DNA from: Candidatus Aerophobota bacterium
GTDB lineage: Bacteria; Aerophobota; Aerophobia; Aerophobales; B3-G15
Length of the DNA: 5,339 bases
Direction: 5' to 3'
Assembly (NCBI GenBank): GCA_030607765.1
Contig: JAUWJJ010000100.1
Location: 1 to 5,339 of the forward strand
Below the pieces are notes generated by a model. That model was not told where the DNA came from. It ran no database searches and saw only the letters and a list, made by a program, of their open reading frames with translations. The position numbers and the translations under genes were made by a program. This document shows, piece by piece, positions 1-4,596 of the stretch. Numbering within the stretch: position 1 is the stretch's first letter; every line of letters starts with the position of its first letter.

Positions 1-1
1 A

Positions 2-355
2 CTTTACGAAAAATATGGAGGAGCAACTTCTGAAGCCATGGTAGAAAGTGCCCTCTCAGAAATTAAATCTTTAGAGGAGTTTGGATTTAAAGATATAGTT
101 GTATCTTTAAAATCCTCTGATGTAAGAACTACAGTTAGAGCCTATCAACTATTAGCAAATAAGGTGGACTATCCCTTCCACATTGGAATAACCGAGGCTG
201 GATATGGCACTCCCGGGTTGGTTAAATCAGCAGTTGGAATAGGCATTCTTCTTTTTTATGGGTTAGGAGATACACTTAGAGTTTCTCTTACCTCTCGGAA
301 TCCAGTATTTAGCGTTAAAGTTGCTCGCTCTATCTTAACCGAGTTAGAATATTAA
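2..355 (+). CDS. ispG: IspG (GcpE) TIM-barrel domain only, 5'-partial, ends without the [4Fe-4S] domain
   Basis: The reading frame is open from the left edge, so the gene starts outside the window; 117 codons are visible. The protein matches the second half of the IspG barrel, which converts MEcPP to HMBPP in the cytosolic MEP isoprenoid pathway. Visible-residue motifs: EKYGGAT (3-9), SLKSSD with the substrate-binding lysine K37, HIGITEAG with catalytic-type E65, KSAVGIG (75-81), and GLGDTLRVSL with phosphate-binding R93. All look canonical. Translation stops after VKVARSILTELEY, where a normal IspG continues through a short linker into its CPTC...GCxVNGPGEA iron-sulfur domain of roughly 90-100 residues. 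No frame before the opposing gene (65 nt on) encodes that domain, so a simple frameshift does not explain the loss. It converges on a full-length paralogue whose barrel is degenerate. It could be a decaying remnant, but the uniform conservation of active-site motifs argues for a functional barrel-only subunit. Confidence 0.85.
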   Translation, partial: LYEKYGGATSEAMVESALSEIKSLEEFGFKDIVVSLKSSDVRTTVRAYQLLANKVDYPFHIGITEAGYGTPGLVKSAVGIGILLFYGLGDTLRVSLTSRNPVFSVKVARSILTELEY

Positions 356-420
356 ATGATACTTGGGGAGAAAAACAGGCTTCACCCAATTCCAATACTT
401 AAACTTAATCTAAGTGCGCA
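356..420. other. Short intergenic gap between convergent ispG paralogues
   Basis: The gap is 65 nt between the stop codons of the two converging ispG genes. It contains two weak inverted repeats: TTGGG/CCCAA (363-367 and 385-389, 17-nt loop) and ACTTA/TAAGT (403-407 and 411-415, 3-nt loop). Neither is followed by a T-run on either strand, so I do not call an intrinsic terminator. A 22-codon ATG reading frame (356-424) has no resemblance to the IspG iron-sulfur domain and is not called. Confidence 0.6.
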
Positions 421-1524
421 TTAAGAACTACTCATCTTCTTAGCCTCTTCTATTAAAACCTTTGCTATATCTTTTCCCCTGATCTTTCTTAGCAGTTTTC
501 CCTTTTTAAAGAGAACTCCTCCCCATTTTGTGCAGGCTATTCCAACGTCAGCATCTCTCGCTTCACCCGGCCCGTTAACCTCGCAGCCCATAACAGCTAT
601 TTTTAAAGGAGCTTCAATTCCTTCTATTCCACAAAGAACCTTCCTGACAATTTCCTCTAAATCTGTATGACATCTTCCACAGGTAGGACAGGAAACTAAA
701 ACTGGCCCCTTTTTAGATAAAGACAGAGCCTTTAGAATTTCATAACCTACCTTTACTTCCGTTATAGGATTACTTTTTACCTCCTCTACAGGCTCATTTG
801 CTAAAGAAACCCTAATAATATCCCCTATTCCCTGGAAAAGAAGGGTTCCTGTACTTATGGATGATCTGATAATGTCTTGAGTAGAAGAGGTAGCGCTGGG
901 TATTTCTAAGTGAAAAGGGTAAGGGATTTTATCCGAGAGAAGCTGATAAGAAAGGGTGGTAGTAAGTGCATCGGAAGTTTTAAGATAGATAATGATATCT
1001 GAAAAATTTTCTTTTTCTAAGAATTCTGTAGTACTCAGGGTATTTTTTACCACTTCCTCGGCTACTGCCTCTCGATATTTTTCTACTTCTTTCCCCCCAG
1101 AAACAAATTTTTTTTCTAAGGAGCTTGAGTTTATTTCTATACAAAGAGAAACTTCTTTTTCCTTAGCTTTTTTTAGTATCCTTGACATTTCCTTATTACT
1201 TATATTTTCTGGATTAACTGTTACCTTGTTTATTCCTTGTTTTAGAGCTCCCAAGGCAAGCTCATAATTAAAAACATCGGCTACTAAAGGAGCATCTATC
1301 CTATCCTTAATTTTAGAAAGGGCTCTCACAGCCATCATATCAGGAAGAGCTATTTTGATTATTTTTGCTCCTGCCCTAATAAGTTTTTTACTCTGAGCAA
1401 TTGTTGAGGTAGTATTCTCTGTGTTAGTTTTAACCATTCCTTGCACAACTATTGGAGCCTCTCCACCAATTTTTACCTTACCAATTTTTACCATTTTAGT
1501 TTTTCTTCTCTTCACTTTTCCCAT
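421..1524 (-). CDS. ispG: Full-length IspG (GcpE) paralogue with intact [4Fe-4S] domain but degenerate substrate barrel
   Basis: 367 residues, the normal two-domain IspG size. N-terminal TIM barrel about 10-265, C-terminal [4Fe-4S] domain about 275-365. Cluster ligands C279-P-T-C282, C314 and E321 (GCEVNGPGEA) have exactly the spacing of the E. coli and Aquifex enzymes (35 from first to third Cys, 7 to the Glu). Against E. coli IspG recalled from memory, barrel residues that contact MEcPP are altered: the Arg of VRVSVP is K57, the His of ADIHFDY is lost (ADVFNY, 82-87), the Arg of LRINPGN is T102, the Arg before the GVNAGS loop is C128, and the TEAG Glu is S210. N132, K182 and R238 remain. 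Residues 245-260 hold an 8-residue tandem echo (PVEEVK / PITEVK) in the barrel-to-cluster linker. The start is chosen because the RRKTK-VKIG N-terminus is family-typical; no clear Shine-Dalgarno precedes it. As a homodimer its activity is doubtful; it may partner the barrel-only copy at 2-355. Confidence 0.9.
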   Translation of the reverse strand: MGKVKRRKTKMVKIGKVKIGGEAPIVVQGMVKTNTENTTSTIAQSKKLIRAGAKIIKIALPDMMAVRALSKIKDRIDAPLVADVFNYELALGALKQGINKVTVNPENISNKEMSRILKKAKEKEVSLCIEINSSSLEKKFVSGGKEVEKYREAVAEEVVKNTLSTTEFLEKENFSDIIIYLKTSDALTTTLSYQLLSDKIPYPFHLEIPSATSSTQDIIRSSISTGTLLFQGIGDIIRVSLANEPVEEVKSNPITEVKVGYEILKALSLSKKGPVLVSCPTCGRCHTDLEEIVRKVLCGIEGIEAPLKIAVMGCEVNGPGEARDADVGIACTKWGGVLFKKGKLLRKIRGKDIAKVLIEEAKKMSSS

Positions 1525-1545
1525 TCTTTTAACATAAACTCAAGA

Positions 1546-1569
1546 GAAATTAACCACTGAGGACACTGA
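1546..1569. repeat. Short CACTGA direct-repeat motif upstream of ispG
   Basis: The core ACCACTGAGGACACTGA contains two CACTGA copies 9 nt apart, preceded by GAAATTA. From memory, close relatives of this string (ACCACAGAGGACACAGAG-type tracts next to TTAA) recur in intergenic DNA of many environmental bacterial genomes without assigned function. Here it lies about 22 nt upstream of the ispG start codon, inside its likely 5' leader. The assignment as a dispersed repeat is recalled, not tested. Confidence 0.4.
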
Positions 1570-1601
1570 ATTCATTGGAAACTCTAAGAAGACCTGGGGA
1601 A

Positions 1602-1618
1602 TGCTCTTCGGGAGAGCA
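1602..1618. other. Small perfect hairpin, function unknown
   Basis: TGCTCT and AGAGCA form a perfect 6-bp stem around a 5-nt TCGGG loop. There is no T-run on either strand, so it is not a standard terminator. If transcribed leftward it would lie about 80-95 nt upstream of the ispG start and could form a leader structure. Confidence 0.35.
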
Positions 1619-1790
1619 AAGATAAACAAACCTAAGAATCTGCACTATATTATTAATGCCACTATTTTTACCCATAAGCTATCAATTATCACACATTTCA
1701 GCGAATCTAATTCCAATAAACTCTCCTTAGTATAATAGGAAATTCTCTCACCCCAGTCAAGTTCTAAGTTTCCAGTTTCAGGAAAAAAAT

Positions 1791-1807
1791 CTTGCTAAGT
1801 TAACAAG
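1791..1807. other. Imperfect 17-bp palindrome
   Basis: CTTGCTAAGTTAACAAG is symmetric about its central G with one mismatched pair (7 of 8 pairs match). It lies about 95 nt upstream of the regulator's -35 box. It resembles a regulator binding site in form, but no family can be assigned, and symmetry of this quality can occur by chance in AT-rich DNA. Confidence 0.25.
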
Positions 1808-1901
1808 AACAAATTAATCTTGAAAAGATAATTCCCTTCCTTTCGTAAAGTTTAACGCTGAGAAAACTAACAATTCGCCACGAGCGCTTGCTAAACTCAT
1901 C

Positions 1902-1928
1902 TTGACAAAATTATGAAATTGGTATAAT
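1902..1928 (+). promoter_or_regulatory. Sigma-70-type promoter of the GntR regulator
   Basis: A perfect -35 box TTGACA (1902-1907) is followed by a perfect -10 box TATAAT (1923-1928). The 15-nt spacer is short; an alternative -10, TAATAT (1925-1930), would give 17 nt. Transcription would begin near 1935, leaving a leader of about 30 nt with TGGAG (1951-1955) as ribosome binding site 11 nt before the ATG at 1967. The -10 lies inside the palindromic operator, so bound repressor would block polymerase. Confidence 0.75.
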
Positions 1929-1936
1929 ATTATACA
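1919..1936. promoter_or_regulatory. Probable NagR-like operator at the regulator's own promoter
   Basis: TTGGTATAATATTATACA contains a perfect 14-bp palindrome (1922-1935) that covers the -10 box. The same element recurs before nagB at 2741-2758 with 15 of 18 identities. The TGGTATA half-site resembles the TGGT-containing sites of HutC-subfamily GntR regulators such as NagR/YvoA and DasR. Its position implies negative autoregulation. Because an AT-rich -10 is easily palindromic, the stronger evidence is the second copy. Confidence 0.65.
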
Positions 1937-1966
1937 TTATTAAAATAAACTGGAGTAAATACTTAA

Positions 1967-2716
1967 ATGGATTCAATAATAAAAAGAAATTCTCCTTTTA
2001 CCCTGTCTTACCAGCTCAGACAAATTCTGGAGGATATGATCTCCAGTGGGAAGTACAAAGTAGGTGATCCCTTTCCCACAGAAAGAGAAATAGCCAAGCA
2101 ATTTGGGGTTAGTCGTATAACAGTAAGAGAAGCAATTGGACATTTAGTTTACCGGGGAATCTTAAGACGTGAACAGGGACGGGGAACATTCATTAGTCAA
2201 TCAAGAACTCATGAGAAAGTTAATAAACTAATTAGTTACACCCAGGATATGCTTAGTCGCGGGATGGAACCCAGTTCTAAAGTTTTGGAGATTAAGTTAG
2301 AACGCCCTTCCTGGGAAATAATGAATTCTTTAAGATTGGATGAGTCAGATAAAGTTATTAAACTGACAAGACTGAGGTTGGCTGATAAAGAGCCTATGAC
2401 CATTCAAACTGCCTATCTTCCATATGGCCTTTGCCATGAAATCCACGAAAAAAAACTGAACTGGGCAACACAATCACTAAGTGTTGCTTTAAAAGATCTG
2501 GGTTTTGAAGTACTATCAGCGGTTCAGCGAGTTTCGACAGATGTAGCCGATAGTTTGGAAGCTGAGCTATTAGGTATTCCTGTAGGCTCTCCTTTACTGA
2601 TAGGTGATCAGGTTTCCTATTTGAGTGATAATCGGCCAATTGAAGCATTAAAATCAATTTATCGGGGAGACCAGTACGATATCATAATTAATTTAACTCG
2701 AGAGAAAAAAGCTTAG
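1967..2716 (+). CDS. nagR: GntR-family (HutC subfamily) regulator, NagR-like, with UTRA effector domain
   Basis: 249 residues, the usual HutC-subfamily length. An N-terminal winged helix-turn-helix (about 10-77) has the motifs PTEREIAKQFGVSRITVREA (38-57) and the wing REQGRGTFIS (68-77). A C-terminal UTRA ligand domain (about 90-243) follows. Compared from memory with B. subtilis NagR (YvoA), which binds GlcN-6-P or GlcNAc-6-P, pocket residues appear kept: T92 in the YTQDM loop, R135 and R137 (TRLRLAD), E226, and Y232 in KSIYRGDQY. A glutamate in the YvoA strand MAIES is Q147 here. Probably a cytosolic dimeric repressor released from DNA by amino-sugar phosphate. It stands directly upstream of nagB in the same orientation. 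Near-identical palindromic elements lie over its own promoter and before nagB, supporting autoregulation and control of the downstream operon. Another sugar-phosphate effector is possible. Confidence 0.88.
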   Translation: MDSIIKRNSPFTLSYQLRQILEDMISSGKYKVGDPFPTEREIAKQFGVSRITVREAIGHLVYRGILRREQGRGTFISQSRTHEKVNKLISYTQDMLSRGMEPSSKVLEIKLERPSWEIMNSLRLDESDKVIKLTRLRLADKEPMTIQTAYLPYGLCHEIHEKKLNWATQSLSVALKDLGFEVLSAVQRVSTDVADSLEAELLGIPVGSPLLIGDQVSYLSDNRPIEALKSIYRGDQYDIIINLTREKKA

Positions 2717-2740
2717 CCTAAGAAAAAATTTTTCCTAAAT

Positions 2741-2759
2741 TTGGTATAACATAATACCA
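2741..2759. promoter_or_regulatory. Probable NagR-like operator before nagB
   Basis: TGGTAT (2742-2747) and ATACCA (2754-2759) form a perfect 6-bp inverted repeat around a 6-nt spacer. The stretch 2741-2758 matches the regulator's operator at 15 of 18 positions. It contains TATAAC (2745-2750), a passable -10, but no -35 box is visible at the right distance. nagB may therefore be transcribed from a weak promoter here, by read-through from the regulator gene, or both. The site ends about 33 nt before the nagB start codon. Confidence 0.65.
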
Positions 2760-2781
2760 TTGATACAAAAAAACTTAAAAC

Positions 2782-2787
2782 AAGGAG
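2782..2787 (+). promoter_or_regulatory. Ribosome binding site that fixes the nagB start
   Basis: AAGGAG lies 5 nt before the ATG at 2793. A longer frame could begin at TTG 2760, but that codon has no Shine-Dalgarno, overlaps the operator, and would add 11 residues absent from the family. Confidence 0.85.
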
Positions 2788-2792
2788 CCAAA

Positions 2793-3575
2793 ATGAGGGT
2801 AATTATCGTCAAGGATTATGAGGAATTAAGCAAAAAAGCAACTAAGATTGTTGCAGATAGGCTCCGCGCAAAATCTGATTTAGTTTTAGGACTGGCTACA
2901 GGAAGCACACCTGTGGGGATGTATGCCAAGCTTATCAAAATGCACAAAGAAGAGGGGCTTGATTTCTCCAAGGTAAGGAGCTTTAATCTGGATGAGTACT
3001 GTGGCCTTTCCCCAGATCATCCCCAGAGTTATCATTATTTTATGCACGATAAATTCTTTAACAACATCAATATAAAACCAGAAAATATCTATATCCCTAT
3101 AGGTGATATAGAAAATGCAAAGGCTTTTTGTGATTGGTACGAGAAAAAGATAAAGGAAGAAAGAGGAATTGACCTGCAGGTTTTGGGAATAGGAAGAGAT
3201 GGGCATATTGGATTTAATGAACCTGGCTCCTCCTTAACTTCAAGAACAAGGATAAAAACCTTAACTGAGGAAACAGTTGAGGATAACTCCAGGTTTTTTG
3301 AAAAAAAAGAGGATGTTCCTCGTTATGCTATTACTATGGGACTTGGCACCATTCTTGAGGTAAAAGAATGCCTTCTCTTGGCCAATGGAGCTAACAAAGC
3401 TCAAGCGGTGCAAAAATGTATAGAAGGCCCAATGAGTGCTGAAATAACTGCCTCTTTTCTCCAGTTTCACCCTAAGGTAATTATTATAGTAGATGAGGAG
3501 GCGGGTAAGATGTTAAAACGAAAAGATTACTACAGGTATGCAGAAAAAATGGCTGAAAAACTGGAGACAGAATAA
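2793..3575 (+). CDS. nagB: Glucosamine-6-phosphate deaminase (isomerase)
   Basis: Converts glucosamine-6-phosphate to fructose-6-phosphate and ammonia in the cytosol, the step that feeds amino sugars into glycolysis. 260 residues from the ATG, beginning MRVIIVKDYEELSKKA as in the family. Motifs: GLATGSTPVGMY (33-44, phosphate loop), FNLDEYCGL (65-72) with catalytic D67, and GIGRDGHIGFNEPGSS (132-147) with D136, H138 and E143. These align to E. coli D72, D141, H143 and E148 with a constant offset of 5. With the same offset, the E. coli GlcNAc-6-P allosteric residues S151, R158, K160, T161 and Y254 are all kept (S146, R153, K155, T156, Y249), suggesting an allosteric hexamer of E. coli type rather than the shorter B. 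subtilis type. It has a strong ribosome binding site and a NagR-like operator upstream, and pta follows 10 nt after its stop. No nagA is in the window. Confidence 0.97.
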   Translation: MRVIIVKDYEELSKKATKIVADRLRAKSDLVLGLATGSTPVGMYAKLIKMHKEEGLDFSKVRSFNLDEYCGLSPDHPQSYHYFMHDKFFNNINIKPENIYIPIGDIENAKAFCDWYEKKIKEERGIDLQVLGIGRDGHIGFNEPGSSLTSRTRIKTLTEETVEDNSRFFEKKEDVPRYAITMGLGTILEVKECLLLANGANKAQAVQKCIEGPMSAEITASFLQFHPKVIIIVDEEAGKMLKRKDYYRYAEKMAEKLETE

Positions 3576-3585
3576 AGATGGAAAA

Positions 3586-4593
3586 ATGATAAATCTAATA
3601 GATAAGTTTAAAAACAAAGCTAAGAAAAATCCTCAAAGAATAGTTCTTCCCGAAGGGGAAGAGGAAAGAATCATAAAGGCGGCAGAAATAGTTAGTCGGG
3701 AAGGAATTGCTTTTCCGCTTCTTCTGGGAAATGCAGAGAAAATCGAGAAAAAAATTCGTTATTTAGGAATAGATTCAACTAATTTAAAGATAGTTGATCC
3801 CTTGAATTTTCCCAAGATGCCTGAATATACCTCTTTTTATTGCAGAATGAGAAAGGATCATTCTGTTTCTGAGACGATGGCTAATCTTATCTTAAAAAAG
3901 AGCCTTAATTTAGCTGCTTTGATGGTTAGATTGGGTGATGCGGATGGTATGGTAGCCGGGGCAGTAAATCTCACTGCCAGTGTCTTAAAATCAGGGATTT
4001 TAATAATAGGATTAAGAGAAGGTATTTCTATCCCTTCCAGTTTTTTTATTATGGTTATACCTAACAGTTCTATGGGAGAGGAAGGGATTTTAGTCTTTGC
4101 CGATGCAGCGGTTAATCCCAATCCTACCTCTTCCGAGTTAGCTGAGATAGCTATCTCTACAGCCAGAAATGCCGAGGTTTTATTGGAATGGAAACCAAGG
4201 GTAGCTCTACTTTCCTTCTCTACTAAAAGAAGTGCCTCTCATCCCCTGGTAGATAAAGTAGTAAGGGCTACTCGGATTGTTCAAGAAAAAGTTCCCAATC
4301 TCTTAGTTGACGGAGATCTTCAGGCCGATGCTGCTCTTGTTCCATCAGTAGCTCAAAGAAAAGCAAAAAAGAGCAAGGTAGCTGGCAGAGCTAATGTTTT
4401 AATCTTCCCCAACTTGGATGCGGCTAATATCTCCTATAAGCTGGTCCAATATTTAGCTCAAAGCCAAGCTTATGGTCCTATCCTGCAAGGATTTGTTCAA
4501 CCTATCAATGATCTATCCCGGGGAGCTAACATAGAGGATATAGTTACCATAATTACTATCACCGTACTCCAGGCTCAGGGAAATGAGGAATAG
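3586..4593 (+). CDS. pta: Phosphate acetyltransferase (phosphotransacetylase)
   Basis: Interconverts acetyl-CoA plus phosphate with acetyl phosphate plus CoA; cytosolic. 335 residues, the size of the short single-domain Pta of anaerobes, without the N-terminal DRTGG/P-loop extension of the long form. Motifs: RIVLPEGEEER (18-28), GDADGMVAGAVN (117-128), GRANVLIFPNLDAANI (267-282) and GPILQG...PINDLSRG (297-313). S311, R312 and D318 correspond to Methanosarcina thermophila S309, R310 and D316. The same offset puts R89 at the CoA-binding R87, but K135 where R133 is expected (TASVLKSG instead of the usual ADxLRPA), a conservative change. ATG 3586 is preferred because MINLIDKFKNKAKKNP is a typical N-terminus; the in-frame ATG at 3538 would overlap nagB by 38 nt. 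Shine-Dalgarno is weak (GATGG, 3577-3581), so translation may be coupled to nagB. The C-terminal motifs favour Pta over phosphate butyryltransferase. Confidence 0.95.
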   Translation: MINLIDKFKNKAKKNPQRIVLPEGEEERIIKAAEIVSREGIAFPLLLGNAEKIEKKIRYLGIDSTNLKIVDPLNFPKMPEYTSFYCRMRKDHSVSETMANLILKKSLNLAALMVRLGDADGMVAGAVNLTASVLKSGILIIGLREGISIPSSFFIMVIPNSSMGEEGILVFADAAVNPNPTSSELAEIAISTARNAEVLLEWKPRVALLSFSTKRSASHPLVDKVVRATRIVQEKVPNLLVDGDLQADAALVPSVAQRKAKKSKVAGRANVLIFPNLDAANISYKLVQYLAQSQAYGPILQGFVQPINDLSRGANIEDIVTIITITVLQAQGNEE

Positions 4594-4596
4594 AAA

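Larger units (their letters stand above)
1525..1966. other. 442-nt divergent intergenic region
   Basis: This region separates the start of the - strand ispG from the start of the + strand regulator. I see no coding frame or RNA gene. Its right end holds the regulator's promoter and operator. The left end, beside ispG, holds a short repeated CACTGA motif. In between are a 6-bp-stem hairpin (1602-1618), a lone TATAAT (1731-1736) without a good -35, a one-mismatch palindrome (1791-1807), and a direct repeat AATCTTG (1788-1794 and 1816-1822). I found no convincing - strand promoter for ispG. It is long for such a compact region and may contain remnants of a lost gene or element. Confidence 0.6.

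Noticed and set aside
363..415. Bidirectional terminator between the convergent ispG genes
   Set aside because: The only stems are 5 bp, one with a 17-nt loop, and neither is followed by a T-run on either strand.
356..424. 22-codon ATG reading frame after the barrel-only ispG, as a frameshifted rest of the Fe-S domain
   Set aside because: Its sequence has no CPTC or GPGEA-like motif and is far too short; no other frame in the gap encodes the missing domain.
992..1267. 91-codon + strand reading frame
   Set aside because: It lies antisense inside the well-supported - strand ispG and shows no recognisable domain; a shadow frame.
1731..1736. TATAAT as a second promoter in the spacer
   Set aside because: No acceptable -35 box at 16-18 nt upstream, and no gene starts close downstream.
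2394..2657. 87-codon - strand reading frame
   Set aside because: Antisense to the UTRA domain of the regulator with no family resemblance.
2722..2735. A-run/T-run palindrome after the regulator gene as an intrinsic terminator
   Set aside because: It is an A-T palindrome without a GC stem or loop, so it cannot form a normal terminator hairpin.
2760..2792. TTG start for nagB adding 11 residues
   Set aside because: It overlaps the operator, lacks a Shine-Dalgarno, and the family N-terminus begins at ATG 2793, which has AAGGAG 5 nt upstream.
2886..3470. Two - strand reading frames (2886-3206 and 3261-3470)
   Set aside because: Both are antisense to nagB, which has every catalytic motif; no independent evidence for them.
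3538..3585. ATG 3538 as the pta start
   Set aside because: It would overlap nagB by 38 nt and add 16 residues absent from the family; ATG 3586 gives the typical N-terminus.
3858..4121. 87-codon - strand reading frame
   Set aside because: Antisense to conserved pta sequence; no ribosome binding site or domain seen.
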